DNA of 64,000 nucleotides, from assembly GCF_033115175.1 (NCBI RefSeq), contig NC_084828.1:93745388-93809387 (forward strand). Reading direction: 5' to 3'. A model generated the notes under the pieces. That model made no database searches, had not been told where the DNA came from, and saw nothing but the letters and a program-made list of their open reading frames with translations. Source of the DNA: Lepus europaeus (taxonomy: Eukaryota; Chordata; Mammalia; Lagomorpha; Leporidae). Numbering within the stretch: position 1 is the first letter of the stretch; every line of letters starts with the position of its first letter. The translations under genes and the position numbers were made by a program. This document shows, piece by piece, positions 19,269-32,100 of the stretch.

Positions 19269-19587
19269 TTAAGATTTATTTATTTATTGGAAAGACAGAG
19301 TTACAGAGAGGCAGAGAGAGAGAGAGGTCTTCCATCCGTTGGTTCACTCCCCAACTGGCTGCAATGGCCGGAGCTGCGACGATCCGAAGCCAGGAGACAG
19401 GTGCTTCTTCCGAGTCTCCCACGTGGGTGCAGGGGCCCAAGGAGTTGGGCCATCTTTTACTGCTTTCTCAGGCCATAGCAGAGATCTGGATCGGAAGTAG
19501 AGCAGCTGGGACTCGAATCGGCGCCCATATGGGATGCTGGAACTGCATGCAGGTGACTCTATGCGCTACGCCACAGCGCCGGCCCCA
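19269..19587 (-). mobile_element. C-repeat SINE
   Basis: aagatttatttatttattgg to gcgctacgccacagcgccggcccc. Near-identical flanks attaacaaaaagttt / attaataaaaattt. Confidence 0.88.
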
Positions 19588-19615
19588 TTAATAAAAATTT
19601 AGAAAGAAAAACCAA

Positions 19616-19952
19616 AACTCAGGGGGTCAAACGTTGTGTACTGGATCAAGCCACAGCTTGCAATGCCTGCATCCCATATCAGAGGTGCTAGTTGGAGTCC
19701 TGGCTCCTCTGCTTCCAGTCCAGCCTCCTGGATTGGAATGACCTGGGAAGCAGTGGATGATAGCTCAACTACTTGAGGCCATGTCACCCATGTGGAAGAT
19801 CGGCATGAATTTTCTGGCTTCACCTGACCCATCCCCAACTTGAAGCCATTTGGGGAAGGAAACCAGCAGATGGAGGATCTCGCACTCTCTCTCTTATTCT
19901 CCTCTTTCTCTGTTACTCTGCTTTTCAAATAAATCTTTGAAAATTCAAAAGA
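19616..19952 (+). mobile_element. C-repeat SINE, diverged
   Basis: gtcaaacgttgtgtactgga to cttttcaaataaatctttg. Confidence 0.8.
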
Positions 19953-19988
19953 GGGAAAATACTGTATATAAGTGCCACAAAAAAAATT

Positions 19989-20325
19989 GAGGGCCAGCAA
20001 TTTGGAAGACCAAGTAAAGCCATCACTTGGAATGCCAGCATCCCACATGGGCACCAGTTCATGTCCCAGCTGCTCCATTTCTGATCCAGCTCCATGCTAT
20101 TGGCCTGGGGAAAACAATGGAAGATGGTCCAAATGTATGGGCCACCCAGCTCAGGCTCCCTGGCTCCTGGCTTTGGCCTGACTTAGCCTGGCCATTACAG
20201 CCATCTGAGAAGTGAACCAGCAGAGAGATGATATCTGCTTTCCTCATCCCCGCCCCCTTCCTCTCTTTGCAACTCTGACTTTCCAATAACATAAAATAAA
20301 TCTTAAAAAAAAAAGAGAGAGAGAA
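19989..20325 (+). mobile_element. C-repeat SINE
   Basis: agggccagcaatttggaaga to ttccaataacataaaataaa plus an A run. Confidence 0.82.
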
Positions 20326-20328
20326 AAG

Positions 20329-20605
20329 AACAGGCTGCCACTGTGGCATAGACTCCTGGCTGCTCCACTTCTGAACCAGCTCTCTGCTATGGCCTGGGAA
20401 AGCAGTAGAAGATGGCCCAACTGCTTGGGCCCCTGCACCCACGTGAGAGACCCAAAAAAAGCTCCTGGCTCCAGGCTTCAGATCAGCCCCAGCTCTGACC
20501 ATTGTGGTCATTTGGGGAGTGAAACTGCAGATGGAAGACCTCTCTCTCTCTAGCTCTACCTTTCTCTGTAAAATAGATAAAATAAATCTTAAAAAGAAAA
20601 AAAAA
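20329..20605 (+). mobile_element. C-repeat SINE with internal deletion near its head
   Basis: caggctgccactgtggcatag runs directly into actcctggctgctccac, so about 45 bases of the usual head are missing. Confidence 0.82.
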
Positions 20606-20865
20606 CTGAAGAACTGGCAGACAAGAAAGTGTTCTCAGAACTTTAAATGAATTGCTTCCTTCTGTTGACGTGTAGCAGGCTAGAGAACCAAATACAGATG
20701 ATTCTTTGCGTTTCTAGCTTATGTACTCCCTGAATTTTGAATCATGACTAGTTTATATGTCAAGTAAATATATAATTTAAGACAAGTATATGGAATGAAT
20801 AGGGACAACAAATATATTGCAAAGATAAATGATTGAGAGGTTGGCAATAATGTTAAAATTTACCC
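20606..20865. other. AT-rich intergenic sequence; nothing recognised
   Basis: No reading frame or known element seen. Confidence 0.4.
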
Positions 20866-21192
20866 AAAGGGGACAGCGCAGTGGTTAAAGACCTGGCTGA
20901 AGTGCCAGCATCCCATATGGAAGCTGGTTCTAGTCCCGGCTGCTCTTCTTCCGATCCCAGCTCTCTGCTGTGGCCTGGGATAGTAGTAGAAGATGACCCA
21001 AGTCCTTGGGGCCCCTGCACCCACATGAGAGACCCGGAAGAAGCTCCTGGCTCCTGGCTTCAGATCAGCACAGCTCCGGCCATTGTGGCCATCTGGGGAG
21101 TGAACCAGCAGATGGAACACCTCTCTCTCTGTCTCTACCTCTCTCTGTAACTCTGTCTTTCAAATAAATAAAATAAATATTTTTTTAAAAAA
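20866..21192 (+). mobile_element. C-repeat SINE
   Basis: ggggacagcgcagtggttaa to ctttcaaataaataaaataa. Flanking repeat ttacccaaa. Confidence 0.87.
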
Positions 21193-21324
21193 TCTTACCC
21201 AAAAAGGTGAAGTCACTTTTCTTAGAAAAGGAAACGAATGATAAATGAGGCAAATGATAACAAAATGATGGAACAATCCAGAAGGCCCAACATCTGAAAG
21301 GAGTTGCACAAAGAGAAAAAGAAA

Positions 21325-21647
21325 AATTTTTCCATTTTTAAAATATTTATTTTATCATTTATGTTAGAATTAGGAGAGGGAGAGAGAGTGAGAGGGAAAG
21401 AGTGCCCTTCCACCTGCTGGCTCACTTCCCAAATGGCCACAATGGCCATGGCTGGGCCAGACGGAAGCCAGAGCTTCTTCTAGGTCTCCCATGTGGGTTC
21501 AGAAGCCTAAGCACCTGGACCATCCTCTGCTGCTTTCCCCAGGCACATCAGCAGGGAGCTTAGAGCAGCCAGGACTCAAACTGCCACCCATATGGGATGC
21601 TGGCACTGCAGATGGCAACTTAACCCAATGCACCATAGCACTAACCC
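21325..21647 (-). mobile_element. C-repeat SINE, diverged
   Basis: ttaaaatatttattttatca tail through tctcccatgtgggttcagaa to ccatagcactaaccc. Confidence 0.8.
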
Positions 21648-22034
21648 AAGACATGCTTTTCTAAAACAAGAGAATAAAGTATCCAGGTATCAGGGATCTA
21701 ACAGTCAGGAGAGGTAAAGAGAATTCTGGTGATGCTTAGAAGAACCAGGATGACAGCTGTGTATGGATGGAGATGGCCTGCAGTAAACAAAGTGCAAAAG
21801 AATAGAAGATTCCAGAGGGAAATGTGATGATGGGTTCTCTGATAGATTCGATTGAACAGTATGTGAATTGAGAAACAATTAAATTATATGGGAAGGACAA
21901 ATGATGGGTGCCATATGTTAAAAAAAAAAAAAAAACATGAAAAAGTAAAGCAATATTTAATGCCGGGAGAGACAAAAAGTTGGAAAGATAATCACGGCTC
22001 AAGAGGGCTCAGGAGTGAGCGTTTACTCATAGTC
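21648..22034. other. Intergenic sequence; nothing recognised
   Basis: No gene or clear repeat. Contains an A run at about 21920. Confidence 0.4.
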
Positions 22035-22051
22035 AAAATAACACCAGTACT

Positions 22052-22403
22052 GCCGGCGCCGTGGCTCAACAGGCTAATCCTCCGCCTTGCGGCGCCGGCA
22101 CACCGGGTTCTAGTCCCGGTCGGGGCACCGATCCTGTCCCGGTTGCCCCTCTTCCAGGCCAGCTCTCTGCTGTGGCCAGGGAGTGCAGTGGAGGATAGCC
22201 CAAGTGTTTGGGCTCTGCACCCCATGGGAGACCAGGAGAAGCACCTGGCTCCTGCCATCGGAACAGCGCGGTGCGCCGGCCGCAGTGCGCTACCAGCGGC
22301 GGCCATTGGAGGGTGAACCAACGGCAAAAGGAAGACCTTTCTCTCTGTCTCTCTCTCTCTCACTGTCCACTCTGCCTGTCAAAAAAAATAAAAATAAAAA
22401 AAA
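22052..22403 (+). mobile_element. Young C-repeat SINE with perfect 17-bp target duplication
   Basis: gccggcgccgtggctcaaca to ctgcctgtc plus an A-rich tail. The flanking direct repeat aaaataacaccagtact lies at 22035-22051 and 22404-22420. Confidence 0.93.
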
Positions 22404-22535
22404 AAAATAACACCAGTACTAAGTACTATATTGATTTGCTCCTTTAGGGGACTAGAGAGGGAAGAGAAATTATCATCAATCAGAATTGGAAATCAATAAG
22501 CCATGTCTGGAAGTTATGATGCAAGAAATAGTATA

Positions 22536-22888
22536 GGGGCTGGTGTCCTGGCGTGGTGGGTTAAGCTACCACCTGCAATGCTGACATCTCATATACCCAT
22601 ATACACCAGTTTGAGTTATGACTGCTCCACTTCCAATCCAGCGTCCTGCTAATGTGCCTGGGAAAGCAGCGGAAAATGGACTGAGTTTTTAGGCCCCTGC
22701 CACTCATGTGGAAGACGTTGATGAAGCTCCTGGTTCCTGGCTTTGGCCTGGCTAGCCCTGGCTGTTGTGGCCATTTGGGGAGTGACTCAGCACATGGAAG
22801 ATCTCTCTATTTCTGCCTCTCTCTCTTTGTAACTCTGTCTTTCAATAAATAAACAAATCTTAAACAAGTAAACAAATCTTAAAACAAA
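22536..22888 (+). mobile_element. C-repeat SINE
   Basis: ggggctggtgtcctggcgtgg to ctttcaataaataaacaaatc. Confidence 0.85.
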
Positions 22889-22914
22889 AACAAAAAAAAC
22901 AAAGAAAGAAAAGA

Positions 22915-23230
22915 GGGGCCGGCGCTGTGCGCCTGAAGTGCCAGCATCCTATATGGGTGCCAGTTTGAGACCCAGCTGCTCCACTTCCGATCCAGCTCTC
23001 TGCTATGGCCCGGGAAAGTAGTACACCCACCTACATGGGAGGCCGGAAGGAGGCTCCTGGCTCCTGGCTTTGGATCGGCACTACTCTGGTTGTTGCAGCC
23101 AATTGGGGAGTGAACCATCAGATGGAAGACCTCTCTCTCTGCCTCTCTCTCTCTCTCTCTCTTTCTGCCTCTCCTCTCTCTGTGTAACTCTTTCAAATAA
23201 ATAAATCTTTAAAAAAAGAAAATAAAATAA
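22915..23230 (+). mobile_element. C-repeat SINE with small head deletion
   Basis: ggggccggcgctgtgcgcct to tttcaaataaataaatcttt. About 20 bases of the head are absent. Confidence 0.87.
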
Positions 23231-23297
23231 ATACTCTGAGTTTTAAAAGAATGGAGTTGTTCTAGGGGTGGGAGAGAAATGGAAGAGGACTTTTTTT

Positions 23298-23651
23298 TTC
23301 TTTCTTTTTTTTTTTTTTTTTGACAGGCAGAGTGGACAGTGAGAGAGAGAGACAGAGAGAAAGGTCTTCCTTTTGCCGTTGGTTCACCCTCCAATGGCCG
23401 CCGCGGTTGGCGCACTGCGGCCGGCGCACCGCGCTGATCCGATGGCAGGAGCCAGGTGCTTATCCTGGTCTCCCATGGGGTGCAGGGCCCAAGCACTTGG
23501 GCCATCCTCCACTGCACTCCCTGGCCACAGCAGAGAGTTGGCCTGGAAGAGGGGCATCCGGGACAGGACCGGTGCCCCCGACCGGGACTAGAACCCGGTG
23601 TGCCGGCGCCGCAAGGCAGAGGATTAGCCTAGTGAGCCGCTGGTGCCGGCC
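23298..23651 (-). mobile_element. Young C-repeat SINE
   Basis: T run, tgacaggcagagtggacagtg, to gtgagccgctggtgccggcc. It abuts the next minus SINE with no spacer. Confidence 0.9.
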
Positions 23652-23703
23652 TTTTTTTTTTTTTTTTAAGATTTTTATTTATTTATTTGACAGGTAGAGC
23701 CAC

Positions 23704-23737
<34 letters not shown>

Positions 23738-24001
23738 GAAGGTCTTCCCTCTGTTGGTTCACCCGCCCAAATGGCCACAACAGCCAGAGCTACAGCGATC
23801 TGAAGCCAGGAACCAGGAGCTTCCTCCTGGTCTCCCATGCGGGTGCAGGGGCCCAAGCACTTGGGCCATCCTCCACTGCCTTCCCAGGCCACAGCAGAGA
23901 GCTAGACTGGAAGAGGAGCAACCAGGACTAGAACCCGGCACCCATACAGGATGCCAGTGCTACGGGCAGAGGATTAACAGTGTGCCACGGTGCCAGCCCC
24001 T
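23652..24001 (-). mobile_element. C-repeat SINE, head-to-tail with the preceding copy
   Basis: T run, aagatttttatttatttattt, to gtgccacggtgccagcccc. Confidence 0.9.
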
Positions 24002-24158
24002 TCCATTTTTGCTAAAAGCATTCTCAATGCTATTTGACTACACATACATATTAATTTTAATTAAAATGTAAAATAAAAGGAAAGGCATGACATTAAAATA
24101 TATAATGCGTGTACAGGGGGCTAGCAAGTTGGTTTATTTGCCTGGAGTCAGAAAAAAC

Positions 24159-24480
24159 ATTTTTTTTAAAAGATTTATTAATTTATTTGAAAGTCAGAGT
24201 TACACAGAAAGAGGTCTTCCATCCAATGGTTCACTCCCCAGTTGGCCACAGTGGCCATAGCTGTGCCAATCCAAAGCAAAAGCCAGGAGCTTCCTCAGGG
24301 TCTTCCCATGTGAATGCAGGGGCCCAAGGACCTGGGCCATCTTCTACTGCTTTCCCAGGCCATAGCAGAGAGCTGGATCAGAAGTGCAGCAGCCGGGGAC
24401 TCTAATTCTAACCAGCGCCCCACATGGGATGCCGGCACTGCAGGCAGCAGCTTTACCCACTACGCCACAGCACCAGCCCC
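24159..24480 (-). mobile_element. C-repeat SINE
   Basis: ttttttttaaaagatttatt to ctacgccacagcaccagcccc. Flanking repeat cctggagtca near 24141 and 24479. Confidence 0.9.
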
Positions 24481-24507
24481 TGGAGTCAAAATTTTGTCCA
24501 ATATAGG

Positions 24508-24832
24508 GGAAGGCATTTGACAGAGTAGTTAAAGCACTAGCTGGGATGCCCACATCTTGCATCAGAGTGGCTAGTTCAAGTACTGGCTCCTCCACTTCCA
24601 TGCCAGCTTTTTGCTAATGCACTGGAAGGCAGCAATGATGGCTCACATATTTGGAGACATGAATGGGGTTCTGGGCTCTATTCTTTGACCCTGGCCCAAT
24701 CCTGGTTATTGTAGGCATTTGGGGAATGACCAGCAGATGGAAGATCTCTCCCTCCCTCCCTCCCTCTCTCTCTCTCTCTCCTGTTCCCTCCCTTTCTCCT
24801 CCCCTGCATTTCAAATAAATATATATCCAAGG
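24508..24832 (+). mobile_element. C-repeat SINE, diverged
   Basis: aggcatttgacagagtagtt to cctgcatttcaaataaata. Confidence 0.82.
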
Positions 24833-24984
24833 ATCATATGAACGTTAAGGATATTGGGAAAGCATTACGGAATGTGGAGCGGTTTCCCAGTGGAAGAGGT
24901 GAGTGAAAGTGCTGCTTGCTAACTTGGCAACAGTGTACAAAGTGTCCGTGCTGCCGGTTGTGATCTCGCCCCTGCCTACCTTTC

Positions 24985-25350
24985 TAGCTTCACCTAGTCC
25001 CTATAGGCTCAAGTGGCCTTCTTACTCCTCACACGTGGCAAGCTTTCTTCCTGCCTTAGCTTTTCCAAGTGGCCATGAAATACTCTTCCCCCCATCCCAT
25101 GGCCGCTTCCTGCTTGTTATTTTTAGGTCTTGGCTCAAATGCAAAAGGCCTTCTCTGACCACCCAGAGTCCTCCTGTTCCTGTCACTATCACAGTACCCC
25201 CTTGTATCTTTCCATAGCATTTGTCACTATGAAATTATTCATTCCCAAGCCTCAGTGCTTCCTGGCAGGTGAGTGAAGGCCCTAGATACCACTGCTCTAT
25301 CTCCATGCCTTGCCCTTAGTACGCACTCTGTATGTATTACGTTAATTAAA
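24985..25350 (+). mobile_element. L2 3' region
   Basis: ggtcttggctcaaatgcaaa, ccttctctgaccacccagag and atagcatttgtcactatgaa follow the L2 consensus order. Confidence 0.7.
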
Positions 25351-25489
25351 AGCTAAGGGATGAGGAGGCCTGTTAGGAAACCGATTAGACCTAGCTCCCA
25401 CTCGAGACTGGCCCAGTGATGCACGCATATGCTCATTCTTCCCGCAGTCCATTCACCTAAGCCACTACTTCGCTCCCAGACGCTGAGGT

Positions 25490-26184
25490 TCTGAGGGACC
25501 GTCAGGCCCTCAGGGAGCTCAGTCACCGCGGCGGGGCTCCTCAGCGGACCCGGGCCGCGCTGAGATAATGTCCTCCCGCGATCCAGTCAGGTCCACACCC
25601 CTCCCCCAGTCCATCTCCCGAGCCCAAAGCGCCCCCTGCATTCCAGCCCTCTCGGGCAGGGCAGCGAGCACCGCCCGGTCCGCTCCAGCGGGGAGCCCGG
25701 GACGCGGCTGTCCCGAGAGAATCCGCCCCTCCGCCCCCGGGGCCTGGGGCCCCGGAGCCGCCGCGCGGTCGGGGTCACGGAGGCCAGGGCGTCCGCCGGG
25801 GCCGGCATCTGCCGCTCTGCCCGCGCCGCTCGGCGGCTGCGGCGGCGGGGGGGCGGGGCCGTGCCGGGGCGGGGCCGCGCCGGGGCCGGGGGAGGGGAGG
25901 CGGCCGGGCCCCGCGAGCGCCGAGCCCGGCGGGCCGCGGCCACCGGAAGAGTCGCGGTCGCCAGCCCAGCCGGGGGAGCGGGGGGCGGAAGCGGGCGGCT
26001 GGCGGCCGCGGCGGGCGGCGCTGGGACCCGGGAGCGCCGGGAGAAACAAGGGAGCTGGCGCCGCGGCCGGCCGCCGAGCTGGGCTGAGCCGCTGGGCCGC
26101 GCCGAACGCCGCCGCCGCCGCCGGAGAGGCCCGGCCCGGCCGCCCGAGCAGGCCGCGCGCGGGCCGCCGGCCCGAGCCGGGGCC
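25490..26184 (+). promoter_or_regulatory. DVL3: DVL3 CpG-island promoter and GC-rich 5' UTR
   Basis: About 700 bases of very CpG-dense sequence end at the DVL3 ATG and continue into exon 1. GC boxes (ggggcggggc) repeat around 25850-25885. There is no TATA box, and I see no ATG between about 25570 and the start codon, so no AUG upstream ORF. Long open frames on both strands here come from stop-codon scarcity in GC-rich DNA. Confidence 0.75.
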
Positions 26185-29100
26185 ATGGGCGAGACTAAGA
26201 TCATCTACCACCTGGACGGGCAGGAGACGCCGTACCTGGTGAAGCTGCCCCTGCCCGCCGAGCGCGTCACCTTGGCGGACTTTAAGGGCGTCCTGCAGCG
26301 ACCCAGCTACAAGTTCTTCTTCAAGTCTATGGACGACGATTTCGGGTGAGCGTGGCCCCCCGCCTTGCCTCGGGGGCCGGCCTCAACTCCCCCGGCTTTC
26401 CCTGGGCCACCCTGGCTTCCAGCGAGCGACCCCCCTGGCTTTCTCGAAGGCCGGGGTTCCGGCCGCTCTGGACACTCCCCGTTCACCTCTCAAGGGGGGA
26501 ATCTTGGTTTCCTAGTTTGGGGGGACGTCCCCTCTCCCAGAGCCCATCTCCTGCCCGTCGAGCCCCCCCCCACCCTCCTCAGAGACCACACGGAGGGACA
26601 CACCCCCCACACCCAATTCCAAAGCCTTGGTCCCCCAGCGCCGTCCTGCAAGGAGCCACCTTTTTAGTGCAGACTTGGGGTGTTGGGTGTTGGGCACTCG
26701 GCCTTCGCCTTCCCCCATATTTGGAGTATCCTGCATCTGAGGGCCCCGCCGTGGGACTTTGAACTGGGGGAGGGGCGTTGGGGGATGCTCGCGCCAGGCT
26801 GGGAGCCGGCCTGTAGACCTGATGTTTATTTAGCTGTCTCCCTCTGGCCCGCGGGCAGTTCGGGGATTGTCAAGTGAACAGAGTGCCTGACCCCTGAGGA
26901 GCAGTCCTCACTAACCCAGGTGCTGATCCCTGGGCACTGGGGCCTTTCCTGTCCCGCCGTGGCAAGGTGGACTTTGGGAAGGGCCTCAGAACCTGGATGG
27001 GAGGGCCAGGAAGAGCTCATGGTGTTTGTCCCACCCTCCCTGGTGGCTTCTCCCTCCAGCTGCAGGGCTCTGAACCCACAGAGTTTGGAAGCAACCACTT
27101 CCCCTTTAAGAGGGGATGGGAATGTTGGAGAAAGGTTCTTAGCAGCTGGCCTGGGAGGGGGAGCCTGGCTGATCCCCTCACACACCCCCTTCCCCAACTC
27201 CCTGGGGACGAGGGGAGGGGGAGGCCCCCCACACTAGCCTGCCCCACACTTACTGGGCCCTGGGCCTCACAGCGGCGGCCTCTTCAGCCCTAGCCTGGGG
27301 CCCCAGAGCTGAGTGAGGGGAGGCATTCCTGTTCCCAACTGTTCGTCAGTCTGGCTGCCCTCCCAGGGCCCTGGCCCTGGGAGCCCCAGGAAGCAAGCAC
27401 CTTCTGTGTCTGTCTGGCATATTTGGCTGTCACCTTCTGCCCTGGAACTCGGGGTGTGAGGAGCCCTGAAGTGTGTGCATGGACGTGTTGTGTACAGTGG
27501 GAAGTGTGGGGCTCACTCTTTCTTGTTTGTGTTGTTGGCGCTTCTGCCCTGGGGTGGGGTACTCCTGGTGTGGTGATGATTGTCTGGCGTCAGACACCCC
27601 TGATGAGTAGATTCTGAGGGATTAATCTGGAAGGAGTGGGGGCTAAGGGCTGGTGCCTTAGCCTGGCAAGAGAAGAGTGGGGTTGGAAGAGACCCGGATG
27701 CTACCTTGGGATACAGGATTGGGGAAAAGCAGCCAGAGTCAGTGCACCAGGGCCAGATGCCTGGAGGGACTAGGCTAGGCCTGTGTCTCCACCCTTCACT
27801 GACCCCCGCCTCTGAAGCTTAGACTCTGGGGGCTGCCTCTCCCTTTGCCTAACTGCAGCCATAGCCTTGGACTCCCTGTCACTGTTTCCTTACAGTTTTT
27901 CTTTAAGTCCACTGTCAGTCCACTCTGTATGCTTCTTAGCTTGACTCCATGATATGAAATTACAGAGCCAGTTTTCTTAAGGTATATTCTTTATAAAATA
28001 CATTACAGATACGTATGGAACTGAGCAGCATTTATTCATGTGCCACCTGGCGCCATCTTGCATACAGCCTCTCTGTGAGGTATCCGAGGGGCTGTCCTAG
28101 CAGGGTTGAGAACAGTGCTAAATATGAAGTGGAGGTGATTGATCTTGTTTGTATCCCCTGAAGGAAATGAGCAGGAGACTGGCAGGGCCGTCTTAGCACA
28201 GAGGATTGACGGCTGAGGAGCGTTTATATGTTTCATCTATTTGACCAAACTTTGTGGGCCTTCCAGTGTGCCAGGCACTGATCTAATGCTGTTCAAATTT
28301 TCACTCATTGAATCCTCATAGCAGCCCTATGAGATAGGTCATAATATCCCATTTACAAATGAGAACACAGAAAGCTCAAGTAACTTGCCCAAGGTCACAC
28401 AGCGAGTAAGCAGCAGAGCTTGTTTAGACATCAGAAATTTGGCTCCAAAATCTAAAGCCATAGTCACGCAATTCCAGGTAAGATTATTATTTTTTTAAAA
28501 GGGTTTATTTGTTTGAAAGGCAGAGTTAGAGAGGAGACAGAGACCAAGAGATCTTCCATCAGCTGGTTCATTCCCCATATGGGCTCAATCACCAGGACTA
28601 GGCCTGGCCAGAGCCAGGAGCTTCATCTGGTCTCCCAAGTGTGTGGCAGGGGCCAAGTATTTAGGCCATCGTCTGCTGCTTCCCCAGGCACATTAGCAAG
28701 GAGCTGGATCCAAAGTGGAGCAACCAGAACTCAATCAGTGCCCATATGGTGCTGCAACGCCCCCACCCCCCATGTGAGATTATTGTTTCCTAGTACAGGT
28801 GTGTCCTCTAGAACAGAGATAGTAAACCTTGGCAAGCTGTAGGGGCCATAGGGCTGCCACTCATCCAAGCCCCAGGCCAGGGACCCCTGCTGAGAGAAGG
28901 GAAAGTGAGTCGAATGAGGAAGGTTGCTTTCTCTCCATACCAGCTCAACCCCTGAGGTCCTGGGTGTGAGGCCTGAAGATGCCCCAAGTCCCATCTGGTC
29001 TCTAAAAGTTTTTTTTTTTTTTTTTTTTTTTTGACAAGCAGAGTGGACAGTGAGAGAGAGAGAGACAGAGAGAAAGGTCTTCCTTTGCCGTTGGTTCACC

Positions 29101-32100
29101 CTCCAATGGCCACCGCGCTGCAGCCGGCGCACCGCGCTGATCCGAAGGCAGGAGCCAGGTGCTTCTCCTGGTCTCTCATGGGGTGCAGGGCCCAAGCACT
29201 CCGGCCATCCTCCACTGCACTCCCGGGCCACAGCAGAGAGCTGGCCTGGAAGAGGGGCAACCGGGACAGAATCCGGCGCCCTGGCTGGGTCTAGAACCCG
29301 ATGTGCCGACGCTGCTAGGCGGAGGATTAGCCTAGTGAGCCGCGGTTCCGGCCACAGAAGTATTTTCAAACTCAGGGTAGGCTCAGCCCTCCTAAATTAT
29401 TTGGGAAGTAGGAGGATAAATATTTTTAGCAGGGCTGGCACTGTGGCGTAGTGGGTTAAGCTGCCGCCTGTAGTGCCGGCATCCCATATGGGCGTCAGTT
29501 CATATCCTGGCTGCTGCGATTCCGATCCAGCTCTCTGCTTTGGCCTGGGAAAGCAGTAGAAGATGGCCCAAGTCCTTGGGCCTCTGCATCCGCGTGGGGG
29601 ACCCAGAAGAAGCTCCTGGTTCCTGGTTTCGGATTGGCGCAGCTCTGGCTGTTGCGGCCAACTAGGGGTGAACCAGCGGATGGAAGGCCTCTCTCCCTCT
29701 GCCTGTCCTTCTCTCTCTCTGTAATTCTGACTTTCAAATAAACAAATAAATATTAAAAAAAAATTAGCACTGAAGAGATCACTGATGGATGGAAGAGCTA
29801 GGTACTCACTGCTAGACTGAACTTGAGCTGGGGAGGGGTCACTGTGGCAGATTAACTCACTAACTTTTGTTGCTCCTCACTCCTTGTCCCATACTGTCCT
29901 ACCTCTGGGCCTCCTGCACAAGTGCTCTTACCCTGCTTCCTCCAGAACCATGTTCTGTCCTCCAGGCTGAGCTTTCTTTAAAAACATCACGGCACCTTAT
30001 CCTCTTTATCCCCGCACCCCAGCCAGTGCCTAGCCAGGGCCTGACACCTGAGTAATGTTCAGCAGATGTCTGTTCATGCACACATCTGCTACTTTTCCAG
30101 CTCTGACTGCTTCCCACTTGCAGTGTGCTCACACGAACCATCTGCTGGATGGCAGCCTCTCTCAGAAGGTTTGGAGGCCAGCACTGGACCTAAAGCCCAT
30201 AGAGCTCTCAACACCCACTTTTTAATTAGATGAACAGTGAATGTTGAGCAGATTTATTTGGTCCCTGCCTTTAGAAACTTAGACCTAATTAGAAAGTATA
30301 CATCTCAATAAAAATTGACAAAATTAGGGTGGCATATTTTTTTAAAAAGATTTATTTATTTGAAAGGCAGAGATACAGAGAGAGAAAGAGAGGTCTTCCA
30401 TCTGCTGGTTCACTCCCTAAATGGCTGCAATGGCTGGAGCTGGGCCAGGAGCCAGGAACTTCTTCCAGGTCTCCCATGTGGCTGCAGGGGCACAGAACTT
30501 GGGCCATCTGCTGCTGCTTTCCCAGGTGCATTAGCAGGGAGCTGGATGGAAAGTGGAGTGGCCGGATTCAAACCGGGGCCCACATGGGCCGCCGACACTA
30601 CAGGTGGAGGCTCAACTTTCTGCACCACAGTGCCGGCCCCATTAGGGCAGCATTTGCCTAGCAGTTTAACTGCCTTTTGGGATGCCCATGTCCCATATTA
30701 GAGTGCCTGGGTTTAAGTCCCAGCTCCAGCTCCCAATTCTGACTTCCTGCTAATGTACTCTGGGAGGAAGCAGGTGGTGACAGAAGCAGTTGAATCCCTG
30801 CTACCCACATGAGATTCCTGGATGGCGTTTCCAGCTCCAAGCTTTAGCCCAGTCTGGTCCTAGCCATTATAGGCATTTGGGGAACGAACTACTGGATGAG
30901 AGCTAGCCAGCTCTCTCTCTCTCTTTCTCTCCCTCTCCCTCCTCCTCTCCCTCCCCCTCCCTCCCCCCAACACTGCCTCTCAAGTAAAAAAATAATGATC
31001 ATTCACAAACTTAGTAATAAGCTTTTTATTGTATGTCTAGACAGTGCAGACTGTGGCAGGCATATAAGAATCTCATTTGCCATGATGAAACAAAGGCTTG
31101 GAAAAGTTAAGAAAAGTCTCTAAGATGGGAGGGCTAATAAGTGGTAGAATTGGAATTTGAACCCATATTTGTCTGACTGCACTTGGAGTATAATTGTGTA
31201 TGTGTGTGTGTGTGCGCACGTGCATTGTGGAACCCCAAGCCATTCGGCTCCACAGTGGGGATGGGAGAGCCTGGCCGAGGTCCCCCAAGGCTGCCGAGAT
31301 CAGCTGATCATTGTGAGTCAGCAGAGTCTTGGCGACCTGTCAGTGACCCCCCAGAAGAGAGAAAACATCTGTAGTGTGGTGGGGCCTGCTAGGGGAGGGG
31401 GTGAGGACTCGGTAGTTTCTCACCACAGGGAGACCCCCTCCAGAGCAGACCCTAGAGCCCAGGCCATGTGGCCCACCCCACCCTCTTTTCCTTTGAGCCC
31501 CAGCTGTTTTCAGGGCTGCGGGCTTGGGGTACCCTGTGGGCAGCCTGGCTGGTGAGTCTGAGCTACCCCTGTTCCTTCTTTCCAGCCTCATCTATCTCCA
31601 GGCTTTTTGCCATGGTGGGCCGGAGCAGGATGATTTGGGCTGCTTTCCTAGGGTTGTCTTGGGGTTAGAAATGGCAGGGGAGCCAGAGCTGAATGGGAGG
31701 GAGATAGGCAGGCTCTGCCTTCAAACTTGGCTGTGAGTCCAAGAATGTAAGCATCACAAGAAGACAAACATGTTCCTGGCTCTGGGCAGAAGCTGCTCAA
31801 AGAACAAGGAAAGACTAGGCTTCCCAGCTTCTTTCCTTGCTGTCGGTTGTCTTTGGTGCAAACTCCAGGCATGTGTCATTCTCTTACCACTGGTCACATC
31901 CTCCAAGCTCTGTACTCCTGGGCATTTGACAGTCTTGATAGTCCTTAACTTTTCCATTCTCTTCCCTGGCCCTGAACCGAGTCCACGTCTGACTTCCTGC
32001 CTCACCACATTCCTCAAACCAGACAATATGGCCATAACCACATCCCATACACCTCAGGCCCTACATCGCTGCCCCCCACCACCCACCCTCCGCAGAGACC

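Noticed and set aside
22052-22403. tRNA-gene-like promoter boxes in the SINE heads (gttctagtcccgg)
   Set aside because: C-repeats descend from a tRNA and keep A/B-box-like motifs. The rest is not a foldable tRNA, so no tRNA gene was called.
25861-26184. Possible 108-residue N-terminal extension of DVL3
   Set aside because: The frame upstream of the DVL3 ATG is open, but its first codon is GTG and no in-frame ATG exists. The known DVL3 N-terminus begins at 26185.
25519-26242. Long open frames on both strands of the DVL3 CpG island (about 225-230 codons)
   Set aside because: Composition-driven Ala/Gly/Pro/Arg-rich translations overlapping on opposite strands. No domain and no splice context.
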